Source: Folioceros fuciformis
Taxonomy: Eukaryota > Anthocerotophyta > Anthocerotopsida > Anthocerotales
DNA length: 52,896 nt
Reading direction: 5' to 3'
NCBI GenBank assembly: GCA_049999805.1
Contig: JBNGIO010005683.1
Span: forward strand, 41,285-94,180
Made by a program: the position numbers and the translations under genes. Of the stretch, positions 33,658-44,230 are shown in pieces. The notes below the pieces were generated by a model. That model made no database searches. It saw only the letters and a list, made by a program, of their open reading frames with translations, and was not told the origin of the DNA. Within the stretch, counting starts at the first letter, position 1. Each line of letters begins with the position of its first letter.

Positions 33658-35904
33658 TTGGGGGAAGGGGAGGCGTGCGCGTGGGCGTGGGCGTCGGGCG
33701 AGGCTCGGAGGTTCGGTTTTACTGCCTACCAGCCTAGCTTGAAGCTTCTGGCTATGGAGGCGGTGACACATGCCAACAAGCTATGGCTCACAGTCGTGTC
33801 GGACGCTTTCTCTCCCCGGCCTGGCTTCCGGATCAAGGAGCAGCAGTTGTGGGGGCACAACCGGGTTCTCAATTTGATGCAGGGGCTGGGTAGAGGAGGA
33901 GCAGGAGGAGGAGGAGGAGCTGTGGCTAGGGCCGGAGCCGAAGCCGGGGCCTCTTGTCTTCTCACTGTTACTTTTTCCTTCCCCGCATCTTCCACAGGCG
34001 GTGCCAGCGCTGCTGCACCTTGTGCCAGTCCCGCCAAGGTGGCGTTGGGAATGCGCTACTCTCCAGCGGGATTGAGCCAGTCCCGCATGATGCGCCACTC
34101 GCTCTCCAACTCAGGCTCCGATTTTTCGTCTGTCACCGATGAGGCAAGTTCCCCGTATCTCAGTGCTTCTCCGTCCCCTCTCTCGGTTCCTGGTACTACT
34201 CCTGGTGCAGCAGGATCTCCCATCAACGTTGCTCCCGCCGGAGGCCTGCTTCATGTCGCTCCGGACGTGGAGGGCAGCTCAGGGCCGCAATTGCTTTCCG
34301 GGGAGCTGCCTTCTGCTTCCGGGAGCATCAAATTCAGCCTGGATTCTGCCTTGCAGCAGTCTCAGGACAACGCCGGCCAGCTGGATGTGGATTTGCAGGG
34401 CATTCTCTCCAACATCCACACCATTCAGATCCAAAACGAGGTAATGAGCAAGCAAATGAAGGACTTCCAGGAGCTGCTGCTGGAGACCACCAAGTCTCTC
34501 AACTCCAAAGCGCAGGAGGCCAGGATAGAGGCGGTGAAGCTGAAAAAGCTGGCCATCATGCAAAAGATGGAGGAGGTGAAGAGGTCTGAGGGTCAAGTCC
34601 GTAAGTCTAGCAGTGATCTGATTCAGGAGCTGCATCGCACCACCGACTCAAGCTCCGGATCTGAGGATGACGCTGCCTGCGAAGTGGAGGACCAGGCGAG
34701 CGGTGAGATTGCGGACATCGCCAATTACCTCAAGGAGAGCCGCAGCTCGGATGACGGCTGGAACACGAATTCCAACGCGTTGCAGGAGTCGAGCTCGGAG
34801 TCGGATCAGTCGGAGAGGAGTGAGACCTCCGAGCAGGCCACGGACGACGAGATGGATGTGAGCTCCATGACCAACCTCTCGGAGAGCATGGAATGCGTGG
34901 TGGCGCATCCGGGCGCGCTCTCCTGCACCAAGACCGTGATCAAGAAAGATGACTCGAGGAAAACGGCGGTGGTAACCATGGAGACCTCGGTGCGGTGCAC
35001 TGGCGATGGCTGCCTCATCACCGGCCTGGACAGCGACGACTATGTGGCTCTGGCGATGCAGACTCTGGTGGAGACGGCGCAGGCGGCGCGGCACTCTCGC
35101 ATCCAGCAATCCCGGCTTTCTGCAGACCCTGTGTGCGCGGAGAGGCACGCCCGCATCGTCGACATCCTTGCGCACGGCAAGATCGTGGGATCCCGGCCCA
35201 TGGAGCCGCCGAGCAAGTTCGGCCACGAGAGCTTCATCGTGCAGCTGCAGGAGGAGCGGACGGGGGAGAAGATGGAGGCGCTGTTCAAGCCGCGGGCGTA
35301 CGGGGACGCCGAGGGCTGGCATCGGGCGCCCGTGGAGTGGGTGGCGTACGAGCTCAACCTGCTACTGGGCATGGACTACGTTCCGCCGGTGGCTTACCGC
35401 CGAGGCCGCATCGAGCTCAAGTGCGCCAAGCACTTCCAGGAGGGCGCCTTCGTCTACTACGTCCGCAACAGTAAGGAGCTGAAACGGGTACCCGCGACTC
35501 ACTGGGGCGTACCGGTCGCCCGCCTCCTCAGCGACACCCGCATCCTGGACTGCCTGCTCAACAACAGCGACCGTCACCACGGCCACTTTCTCTTTGGCGA
35601 GCACTGGGCCGACCGCTTCAAGTCCCTCCCGGTGCTCATCGACCACGCGGCTGGATTCCGCAAAGAGGCCGTAGTGTCCCTCACGGACGAGAACGCCTTC
35701 CAGACCGGCCCCGTTCGCTGCGTCTCCGCCAAAACGTATCTCCGTCTACGCTTCCTGGAGAAGCAGGAGGTTGCGGAAAAGTTCAAGGGCTTCCTCTCGC
35801 AGGACGAGGTCGAGCAGCTCATGAAGCGGCGAGACGGGATTCTGGCGTATTTGGACCGGCTGGTGGCGGAAAGAGGGTACCAGAGGACTGTCATCGAGAT
35901 GTAA
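33658..35904 (+). CDS. FAM20-like kinase-fold protein with long acidic coiled-coil N-terminal half
   Basis: This intronless frame encodes 748 residues. Starts at 33754 (residue 33) or 34051 (residue 132, MRYSPAGL) are also plausible, since the first 131 residues are Gly/Ala-rich and unlike a conserved domain. Residues about 240-310 form a coiled coil (IQNEVMSKQMKDFQELLL and onward). About 330-410 is acidic and Ser-rich. The C-terminal domain (about 500-748) matches the FAM20/VLK-type atypical kinase pattern: EALFKP (Lys544), an EWVAYELNLLLG helix, LNNSDRHHGHF (Asp638, His640, His641) and a metal-binding IDHAAGF (Asp662). In animals this fold gives secretory-pathway protein or sugar kinases. 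No signal peptide is evident here, so a secretory location is unsupported. The plant family is not one I can name. Confidence 0.78.
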   Translation: MGEGEACAWAWASGEARRFGFTAYQPSLKLLAMEAVTHANKLWLTVVSDAFSPRPGFRIKEQQLWGHNRVLNLMQGLGRGGAGGGGGAVARAGAEAGASCLLTVTFSFPASSTGGASAAAPCASPAKVALGMRYSPAGLSQSRMMRHSLSNSGSDFSSVTDEASSPYLSASPSPLSVPGTTPGAAGSPINVAPAGGLLHVAPDVEGSSGPQLLSGELPSASGSIKFSLDSALQQSQDNAGQLDVDLQGILSNIHTIQIQNEVMSKQMKDFQELLLETTKSLNSKAQEARIEAVKLKKLAIMQKMEEVKRSEGQVRKSSSDLIQELHRTTDSSSGSEDDAACEVEDQASGEIADIANYLKESRSSDDGWNTNSNALQESSSESDQSERSETSEQATDDEMDVSSMTNLSESMECVVAHPGALSCTKTVIKKDDSRKTAVVTMETSVRCTGDGCLITGLDSDDYVALAMQTLVETAQAARHSRIQQSRLSADPVCAERHARIVDILAHGKIVGSRPMEPPSKFGHESFIVQLQEERTGEKMEALFKPRAYGDAEGWHRAPVEWVAYELNLLLGMDYVPPVAYRRGRIELKCAKHFQEGAFVYYVRNSKELKRVPATHWGVPVARLLSDTRILDCLLNNSDRHHGHFLFGEHWADRFKSLPVLIDHAAGFRKEAVVSLTDENAFQTGPVRCVSAKTYLRLRFLEKQEVAEKFKGFLSQDEVEQLMKRRDGILAYLDRLVAERGYQRTVIEM

Positions 35905-36241
35905 TAATGTAGTGGGTATGGCCTGGTCTGTACATTATGTAACCAACCGTTGATTGATTGTTAAAATTTGGAGGAGGTAAGTCCATCTACTCCTCCACAT
36001 CGAACGAAGCTAAGGTATGATGGAAGGCGTACACAGGTACGACGATGGATGATAGGACGGTGGGGAACGCAACGCAGTAGCAATCAGTGCTGTGCAGATT
36101 GTCATCGAACCATTCTAGCGCTGGGAGATGGTTGTGAAGATAAAGGGCAGAAAAATCGGAAAGAATTGAATAAGTCTGTGCTGTTGTAGACAATCTCTGA
36201 TCTGGTTGCAATCTCTGTACACACCCTATCTGCTGAGTGCG
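35905..36241. other. Convergent 3' spacer between kinase-like gene and dioxygenase
   Basis: About 340 bp separate the TAA of the plus-strand gene from the stop of the minus-strand dioxygenase. It should hold both 3' UTRs. No coding frame of note is seen. Confidence 0.6.
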
Positions 36242-38072
36242 CTACCCTGCGAGTCTATACCTGTTGAGAGTTGTCTTTCCCAAGTACTTAAACACGGGTG
36301 ACAACACCTTGTTGCACATCCGGGTGCTGTACTCTGCATAGGTGAAAGGCTTGTAAAGCTGGGGATGTTCAGAAGTGACCAGCTCCGGTGGAGGGGTAAC
36401 TCTCGTCTCGTCTGATGGGGTCAAGTAGTAACCCATCGTCAGCCATGTTGTGCTTTCGTTCACGACGGCTCGATGCTCCACGCTCACGTATCTATCATTG
36501 CTGAACACCTGGCACCGCAGGAGGCAAGCGAGGGCATATCAAGCTTGTCATCTACTCTGCCCTAACGAACCACCTTAAGAGCACAGACTTTCAACACTGG
36601 CAGGTGGCTACATGGCATCATGTGAAGCGTAGAGTGTTAACACTTCAGGTGCTGATGGCTAAAAAGATCCCACCAGCACCTGCTTGTAGACAGGTAGAGG
36701 ACTAAAAAGCTATGCATACCACTGTGACAGCTGGCAGACTTGCAAACTGGCCAACCACAACCATGGAGAGACCAAGGAGCAGTGACCAAACGCAGAGACT
36801 CTACATACCTGTAGAGCATCACCAATGTTGACAACAAACGAATCGGCCCGTGAGTGCACCGGGATCCATTTACCATCTTTCTTCACTTGCAAGCCTGCCA
36901 CTTCATCAGGATGCACAATCGCAAGAACTTGGATATCTGTTAGCGGACTGGAACCATAGGTGGCGGAGGGCTGTGGGCATGGCAGGTAGTAATTGAACCT
37001 AACGGTGGAAGATCCAGGAACAAAGACCTTGTCCAAAAAGTGAGGATCCCTCGCTCCCAAAGCGGCTGTGAGAATCTCCAGAAGCTGCATGGCAAGCGTA
37101 GAGACCGACTTGACGTAGGCTCCCACGACACTACTGTTGCCAAGGCACAAACAAGCAGTGAGAGACTGTAGGGAGCGCAAGTGCGCAACAAGGGTACATC
37201 CAATACTTTACCCCCATGGATGGTCCATGAGGTGGCAGGGATTTGATGTGACAAGCTTTAGCCAGCTTTTCAAACCCGGAGCCTATGAAGCTTGAAACGG
37301 CGTGTGGTGGTCCTGGGCGTTAGACAATCTAAGGCGAATCATGTACGGCATGTCTCACGACAGTGTCTGACATTTTTTCCCTTTCCATACTCACCCATTC
37401 TTCCACCTTGTAATAGAAGGGAAATAGGTCCTATTTACCCAGGAAACCTACTCCAGAGGTGCATCAGCAGGCAGCGAGCAAGGGGCAGTAGTGCGATAAC
37501 TTGGGTGGGGTGCAGGTATACCTGAATTCATCGTTCCCTTCAGGCCACACCTTCCGTGCACTATCCACCAAGCTCTCCTCCGTAGCACTGATCGCCAGCC
37601 CTTCCTGCCACAGGAAACCAGACGTACGATTTCCTCCGCACGCGTAACCCATCAGGCTGTTGGGAGGCGAGAAAATCCGGGCCTTTTGGGAGAAGGGCAG
37701 GGAGAAGAACCGGAAAACCTGCTGCCGGGCTCCTTGGACGAGCTCTGCGGGAATTCCGTGATTGATAACCTGGAAGCAACCCCACTCCTTGCTCGATCTG
37801 ACGATGTCGGCAACCAGCCTGTCGCGCTGAGGCGTGCCTGCCTCCATCCCAAGAGGAGCGAGATCAAAAATGGGCACACTCGGGTGCTCCTCTCCAGGTC
37901 CAGGTTCATCCGATTGGCCTCGCTCTCTCAGCACAAACACATCAGGCACCGTGTCCGAGTCATCACGCAGCAGCGAGGCCACCAGATTCCCCGTGGCCAC
38001 CTTCATGTAGCTGGGGGCATCCTCCTGCGACCCCCGATCCGAGCCCCATCTCACACCCTCCTGCGAGCTCAT
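36242..38072 (-). CDS. Gibberellin-oxidase-like dioxygenase with degenerate active site (probable pseudoenzyme)
   Basis: Three exons are 38072-37522, 37133-36809 and 36508-36242. The introns are GT-AG at the same positions and phases as in the gene at 30964-32366, giving 380 residues. The DIOX_N part is normal (VPIFDLAPL and KEWGCFQVINHG). The double-stranded beta-helix keeps NYYLPCPQP, DEVAGLQV, NIGDALQ and a distal His304 (VEHRAVV). The expected iron motif HxD reads LTD (Leu248, Asp250), and the expected RxS reads WLT (Trp314, Thr316). The changes are CTA for a His codon and TGG for an Arg codon. Without them, iron and 2OG binding should fail. The frame, splice sites and C-terminal YKPFTYAEY block are intact, arguing for a kept non-catalytic protein or a very young loss. 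Confidence 0.85.
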
Positions 38073-39925
38073 GCCTGAAGCTAGCCAGCTAGCACCAGAA
38101 ATTGCCCTCGCTGACCCGCCTCGCCAAAGCTCAGTGCACCGCCATGGCGACCCGAACCCAAATACCCGCCCTCTCTTGGGAGCACCCTCAAGTCAAAGCT
38201 CACCCCCGGCCCACAGACCCCGCGGCCAGGCAATGCCCGCAACCCTGCGCAGCAGGCGGCTGCGGCGAAGATGCTCAGCTGGCGGCTTGCGGGCAGTGGG
38301 AGCCGGCGTACCCTACCCGGGCCACATCCAGGACGCAGTAGCGATCAAATCCGAGTGGCACGGATGAATGGCGCAGCGGCTCAGCTCTTCGTCCCCCATG
38401 TTGGCCAACTTGGGCGGCACGCACTCACCCTCGACGTCGCATTCGCATGGCAGAGAGGCCGCGCCAGCGGAAGCTCGGCCTTCCCAAGGGCGATCGGATC
38501 GCCAGCCGGCACTGAGGTCCCTTCAAGCCAGGATACGGTAAAGGATCGTTCCTTCCACTCCCATCCGAGGGAGGGAGGCAGGACTAGAGTCCTGACCAAG
38601 ACTGCCCACTTGACCCATGTGCAGGAGCCTAGAGCTGGAGCTGTGTCACTTTTGGAGCTCGTCAGTGGCGGGTCTCCAAGGTGCTTCTGGAATCCAGCAG
38701 GCCGCATCCATTCCATGCCCGCCTCTTCACACCCTTATCATTACGCACACCTGTACATACTTGTTTTTATTTCACTCGTCGAGAGGGTTCGCCTGAGCAC
38801 GCAAGATACGAGCTGGACACGCGTCCTCGTGGACCTGCAAACGCGCTGTCGTAGTGGGCTGCACCGACCGCGTGTCCACCATACCTCTCCGGCTCCGGAT
38901 TCTTTTGGGTCTGTCCGCTGCGTCGGGTTTCAGCGCTTGCGCCGGGCCCCTGCTGCTGCTGCTGGTGCCGCGTCACATTGGCCGCCGCCGATGGCCTGCA
39001 CGTCTCGTTATGATCCATTTCGTGGCATGGAAAATCTGGGTTGCAGGCGCGGGAAACACAACACAAGTTTCATCCATTAGGATTTCATTTGTTCAAGTCC
39101 AAGCAAGGGGTTGTTCATGCATTAGGGCCATAGTTTCGCTCCATCCCTCTCCTCATCGGGGATGGAGCGAAACTAAACTTGGCATGACAAGAGGAAGTGA
39201 TGCTCATCGTATACTTCTTTGAGAGGGGAGCGCTGATGTAATCGTTGTGCTACAAGGCAAATGTCCCCTACCCAATGTGCGTAAAAGCTTGTATTCCCGA
39301 AGCCTACATTTGGCTAGCTCTAAGACTTGCACACGGCGGGAGGTTGCACCGCAGGTGGCATGGCCTCTTGTAAGTCTCTCCTTTGTCGCTCACCATACTT
39401 GGAGTAAAAGCTCATGTATATATTAAGGGCTTCTTATTCTCTAGCCACCTTTAAAGATTAAGATGCTAACTTTTGTCATGGAGGATATTGGAATTCCGTT
39501 CTTTTTTTTTCATGAAACAGTATATTGGTTTCCTTTTATAGCTTGGACACTCTTTCGTCTTGGTAGCCTCTTATTATCCATGCCTAGGATTCTTGAGCAG
39601 AAGTTTGAGTATGGTGTAGTGCATGGAGCTCAAAAGGGGATACTCCAACTTTAGCTAGTATATTAGCTCAGCAACATTGAAATGATGCTAAGGTGCTCTA
39701 CAAGGAAATCTTCTTGGATTTTTTTTTTTCATGAGAAAGCTGGATTAGAATTTCAAGCAAAAGCTCTAAGTAGAAGTTTTGCATTCAGCAATTGTCTTTA
39801 CTCAATATTGATCACTCTCATATGCATAATTTGTGTTTCCACCTAGGTCCTATATGATAGGTCTTGCTCATAGAAGATAACATTGTAGCTCTTTAATTTG
39901 GTCAATAGGGCAATTGACAGCATAT
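38073..39925. other. Intergenic region, no supported gene
   Basis: From 38.1 to 39.1 kb the DNA is GC-balanced, with a plus-strand open stretch of 269 codons that has no domain, no splice partners and competing frames. From 39.2 kb the DNA is AT-rich. A strong perfect hairpin at 39131-39175 is listed separately. The left side should contain the promoter of the degenerate dioxygenase. Confidence 0.55.
39131..39175. other. Perfect 17-bp inverted repeat with 10-nt loop
   Basis: Arms at 39131-39147 (TAGTTTCGCTCCATCCC) and 39158-39174 are exact complements apart from end fraying, with the loop TCTCCTCATC. The stem is too long to be expected by chance in a window this size. It could be a MITE remnant, a small-RNA precursor core or a recombination footprint. 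Confidence 0.8.
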
Positions 39926-40252
39926 TGTAGGATCACTAGAGGAGCATGGTGGAGGAGAGGAGAAGAGGAGGCAAAGAGGAGAGGAGAAAAAGAAGTCACA
40001 TTGAGAGTAGTTGGCAAGGGAGCTCAAGGGGGTATTTATACCCTCTAGAAGAGCTCCCTAGGAAGCTTCACAAGAAGCTCACAGGAAGCTGCACAAGAAG
40101 CTTCCTACAGATTAGCTTAAGCTAATCTAAACTAATGATACTTAACTAGACACTAATCTTAGACTAAACACATTAGTCTAAGCACATTAACTAGACACTA
40201 ATCTTAGACTAAACACATTAGCCTAAGCACATTGGGCTTTAATAAACCTACA
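39926..40252 (-). repeat. LTR (3') of a Copia element
   Basis: This 327-bp segment starts TGTAGG and ends CCTACA. It is followed on its internal side by a polypurine tract (minus strand AAGTGGGAGGT, 40263-40253). Together with the RNase H frame just to the right this defines a 3' LTR of a minus-strand element. Inside it a 45-bp block (40142 and 40187) is tandemly repeated. The final 54 bp recur at 40847-40900. Confidence 0.8.
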
Positions 40253-40294
40253 ACCTCCCACTTAAAGGTCAATTTACCTTCATAAGAGAGTGGT

Positions 40295-40836
40295 CTAGCT
40301 CATGCCCGGAAGTGTCCAAGCTTGTGCGAATTGCTCCGTAGAGAGCCCCTTGGTAAGAACATCTGCAGGGTTCTGACTGGTGTGAACTTTGACAAGCTGT
40401 ACCCTCTTGTCTTCCAACACCTCTCGAATGAAGTGATACTTCACTTCCACATGTTTGGTCTTCACATGAAACACTGGATTCTTCGCCAACTGGATAGCAC
40501 TCTGGCTATCACAATGCAATACTGGCAGCTCACCCTTGATCCCCAAATCTTCCACTAAACGAGCAAGCCACATGGCTTCCTTGCAAGCCTTAGTCGCTGC
40601 AACATACTCGGCCTCTGTGGTAGATAGCGTTATGCACGATTGCAAACGAGATCGCCATGAGACTGCCCCTCCAGTGCACATGAAGACATAACCTGATGTG
40701 GACCTCCTTTTGTCCATATCCCCTGCATAATCAGCATTCGTATATCCCACTACAGATGCATCTTCACTACCAAAGCATAAGCACAAAGCCTTTGTACTAT
40801 TCAAATACCTCATAACTCCTTTCACTACCTCCCAAT
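40295..40836 (-). pseudogene. Copia RNase H domain, open frame, 5'-truncated by gap
   Basis: About 180 residues are open to the stop at 40295. They contain the YTNADYAGD block, STTEAEYVAATKA, HCDSQSAIQLAKN, KTKHVEVKYHFIRE and a C-terminal NPADVLTKGLS. These are the Asp, Glu and Asp catalytic blocks and the tail of Copia RNase H, with no stop inside. This is the youngest-looking retroelement coding sequence in the window. Its upstream part is cut by the 10-N gap. Confidence 0.88.
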
Positions 40837-40846
40837 NNNNNNNNNN
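40837..40846. other. Assembly gap, 10 N
   Basis: Ten Ns lie between the RNase H frame and an LTR end. The sequence right of the gap repeats the sequence at about 40199-40252. The gap probably hides a collapsed retroelement interior whose two LTRs confused assembly. Confidence 0.9.
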
Positions 40847-40904
40847 TAATCTTAGACTAAACACATTAGCCTAAGCACATTGGGCTTTAATAACCCTACA
40901 CGTG

Positions 40905-41498
40905 AAACATAGGATTTTTCGACAAGTCAATGGCAAATAAATTATCGCACCATAGTTGAGTTGGTCTTGGTTGTACTTGCTACAGTCTTGTCAAAAAACT
41001 CCGTACCCATAAGATCTCCTTGGCAGCATGAGTCATGGCCCCATACTCAGCCTTAGTCGAAGATAAACAAATGGTGTTCAACTTCTTAGAAGACCAAGAT
41101 ATAAGAGATACTCTGAGAAACATACAATAACTTGCCACACTTTTTCTGGTGTTTGGGTCACTAGCCCAGTCTGCATCACAGTATGCTAAGAGCTGAAGTC
41201 CATCCTTATGCTTATCAAAACGTAGTCCCTTCCTTGGAGTACCGTTCAAGTATTGAAAAATCCTCTTGACTGCCATCCAATGAACCAAACCTGGGTTTTA
41301 TAAGAACTAACTGACAGTGCCTACAACTCTTGTAATATCTGGTCTGGTCCAATTTGACAAATAAACCAGTGACCCCACAGCCTGCTTATATGGCTTAATA
41401 GCCATTTCCAGCTTTTGTGCTTCTAAAGTGGGACACTGCTGAAGGGATAGTTTCTCTCCTACGCTCATGGGGGTAGCAATTGGACGTGCATCTGCCAT
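40905..41498 (-). pseudogene. Copia RT C-terminal and RNase H region
   Basis: Frames read ADARPIATPMSVGEKLS and QAVGSLVYLSNWTRPDI, then RIFQYLNGTPRKGLRF, YCDADWASD, CLSSTKAEYGAMTHAAKEI and WCDNLFAIDLSKNPMFHV. The catalytic blocks are recognisable (YCDAD, KAEY, CDN). A frame change lies near 41300, and the tail HxR..HIE..YHFI is missing where the element is cut. Confidence 0.88.
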
Positions 41499-41507
41499 AT
41501 TGAATCT

Positions 41508-42359
41508 TCATAAAAGCTGGTGCAAAAAATGTTCCTCGTGCACATTAATATTGCTATCTTTCCCGTTGAAGTGGAACTGAACTCCTAGGGAAAAGCTAAG
41601 TTGTCCTAAATCACTCATTTCGAATCTAGATAGTAACACTTGCTTAACCTTATTCATCAAGCTAGTAGATGTGCTGAAAAGGATATTATCATCAACATAG
41701 ATAGCCGAAATAAGAAAATCAGCTTCATCACACAGCATGTAAACGCTATTGTAAGCATCCAAACATGTAAAGCCAAGCTCCATAAGTAGTTCATGAAAAA
41801 CTGCATTCCAAGCACAAGAGGATTGCTTGAGGCCATATAATGTTTTTAGTAATTTGCATACTTTGTTACCGTCCACCTCATATCCTTCAGGTTGGAACAT
41901 AAAAATATCTTCTTCTAAGAGACCATTCAAAAAAGTAGTTTTTACATCAAGTTGGTGCACTAATATGTTGTAATTGGTAGCAAGAGCTAGGAGGATTCTA
42001 ATAGAGGTGGATTTGACAACAGGCGAGAAGGTTTCGTTGTAATCCAGACCAAGTACTTGATTGTAACCTTTCGCCACAAGGCAAGCTTTATATCTCCCTA
42101 CAGTCCCGTCTGTGTTAAGTTTTTTCTTGAAAACTCACTTGCAAGCTATGGGTTTCCTTCCAAGAGGAAGAGGCACCAGCTCCCAAGTATGATTTTGAAT
42201 TAAGGATTTATATTCAGATTTTATGGCTTGTTTCCACTGGGAAGATTTAGGACCTTCAACATCTTCTTTGTATGTGGTAAAATCTCCCAAAGAAGTAGCG
42301 ACACTTAGGGCTATGTCCTGAGAAGTAAGAGCAACAAACTCACCTTTCCACTTCCACAC
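41508..42359 (-). pseudogene. Copia reverse transcriptase
   Basis: The N-terminal part has WKQAIKSEYKSLIQNHTWEL. After a stop near 42135 comes GLDYNETFSPVVKSTSIRIL, HQLDVKTTFLNGLLEEDIFM, LKTLYGLKQSSCAWN and the polymerase active site YVDD (about 41688-41699). The DVKTTFLNG block has T where A is usual (DVKTAFLNG). The core is mostly open, but the module is separated from its neighbours by stops. Confidence 0.9.
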
Positions 42360-42494
42360 GTCAATAGGTTTTCTTACCCATTCTCAATGACAGACTGGTG
42401 AATCTTCTATGGGTTCTGTTATGGGATCAGTTTTTGTGACTAAAGGCTTTGGAGGCTCCAGCTACTCAGGAGGGACAGCTGTATTACTGTCATG

Positions 42495-43390
42495 CTAGTC
42501 AACAATATCAAAGGAATTAGTAGAAGGCTCTTTTATAGGAGGTAAGGAAGTAACAGCAGCAGGTAAGCTATTCCCTTGCGATCCCATTGGAGAATCATCC
42601 TCAAAAAGAGTATCACCTGAAGTATGAGTATCAGGAACACCATAAAGTGAAGGAGAAGTAGGTGGAGCAATGGGCAACAAATTTGCAGCATGGCATCGAA
42701 GTAGTATAGATTCATTGAAAACAACACTACGACCTATAATGAGTTGCCGTGTAGAGGGATCATAAAGTTTGTACTCTTTTACATCTTCTAAATAGCCCAC
42801 AAAGATATATCGTGTTGCTTTGGAGTTAAGCTTGGTCCTTAAAGTTGATGGCACAAGTGCATATGCTGGAGAGCCAAAGATTCGTAAATGCTTCACTCAA
42901 GGCTTTTTACCTATCCATCTGTCGTATGGAGTGATTTGACCAAGCTCCTTGGAAGGCAAATGATTTTGCACGTAATTGGCTGCCATGAGGGCCTCGGCCC
43001 AATATCCTCGAGTTAGTACAGCAAAATTCAAGGAGGCCAAAGTGGCTTTACTGAAGCAAAAGCTTTACTGGTATATTCGCCTCCATTGTGAATGTGAAGA
43101 GTTCGAACCTAGGGTCCAATCTGTCTTTGAGCATAAGTAACATAATGTTTAAAGTTGTCAAGTGTTTCACTCTTATTACGAAGAAGGAAAACTATGCAAA
43201 ATCTGATCCATTTATCTATGAACATTAGAAAATAAGAGGCACCACCAAAGGAGATCGTCGACGTGGGTCCACAAATATTATTGTGGATAGTATGTAAGAG
43301 CGCATCTACTCTTGTAGGAAAGTGGTCCTTAAAGGAAGGGTTTAGGGTTTACTAAGTTTGCATGCTTTGCAGAAGACAGCCCCCTCAAAG
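42495..43390 (-). pseudogene. Copia integrase and hinge, heavily broken
   Basis: The right part (43390-42970) has stops but still shows integrase fragments. The left part reads LPSKELGQITPYDRWIGKK, then LRIFGSPAYALVPSTLRTKL, RYIFVGYLEDVKEYKLYDPS and RQLIIGRSVVFNES. The hinge is Ser/Pro-rich to 42495. Confidence 0.83.
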
Positions 43391-43405
43391 TGGAAATCAA
43401 GTGGT

Positions 43406-44230
43406 TCATGGAAAACTCTCACTTTTGTTTAGTGTAGACAGACGCTGGAAGTTTATGTGATCAAGTCTACAATGCCAAAGTTGGGTGTTTGAATTTGATT
43501 GTGTGTACACACTAAGAGCTAGTGTAGATATGACATTTAGTAAATACAACTCGTTAAAGAGAGTTCCAATGAACATGGTTTTACTAGTCCTCACATAAGA
43601 AATGACACAACCTTTAATGTCGAAACATACTTGGCAATGATGTTCTTGGGTTAACTTCATGATTGACATAAGATTTTTTTTTTCATGGTTGGCACAAACA
43701 AAACATTGGATAATGTAAGGCTGCCTAGGGTTAGTAAATGTAAAGTGATTATACCTAAACCCTTAATAGAAAGGCCGTTGTCATCTCCTAAAAGCACAAA
43801 TTGCTTATCATCATCAGCTGGAGTGAAGTGATTGAAAGACTTCCTATGAAAGCAAATATGACTGGTTGCCCCAGAGTCTAGGAACCAGTATCAAAGGAGG
43901 ACTGAACTGAAGAAAGACAAACTGCTAATATGGTGGGCTGCCTGGCTTTAATAGACAGGTTACTCTCAACTGGAAGAATATCCTTGCGAGGTTCTCTAGC
44001 TTTTTTCTTTCTGCAATCTCCTTCGAGGTGTCCCAGTATCTTACACCAGTTGCATGTAAAAGACTTATTTTGAGTGTTGGGGAACCTTTGTTGTTATCCT
44101 GAAGATGAGTAGCCTCAACCTCTGCCTCGACCACGAAAACCACCTCTACCTCTCGAGGGAGGAAAAAAGCACTCTTGTGTTGTTGGTAGTAGCTCCACAT
44201 GTCTTGTGTGCAATTCAAAGAGAAGTGCAC
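43406..44230 (-). pseudogene. Copia zinc knuckle, protease and GAG-pre-integrase remnants
   Basis: Near 44050 the minus strand reads a CNWCKILGHLEGDCRKKK knuckle, complete as CCHC. Near 43880 the protease site has decayed around SGATSHICFHRK. The frame at 43669-43406 reads KLTQEHHCQVCFDIKG and LWHCRLDHINFQRL, the GAG-pre-integrase His/Cys block. Stops separate all parts. Confidence 0.8.

Larger units (their letters stand above)
39926..40900 (-). mobile_element. Ty1/Copia element, 3' end with collapsed interior
   Basis: The 3' LTR (39926-40252) and an RNase H frame (40295-40836) are followed by a 10-N gap and then the outer 54 bp of a second LTR copy (40847-40900, ending CCCTACA). Most of pol and all of gag are missing, probably hidden in the gap rather than deleted. 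The bases outside the two ends (CATAT and CGTGA) do not match, so no target-site duplication is visible. Confidence 0.72.

Noticed and set aside
38271-39080. Plus-strand open stretch of 269 codons
   Set aside because: No domain, low-complexity composition, competing frames on both strands and no splice partners. It is most likely GC-rich non-coding DNA upstream of the dioxygenase.
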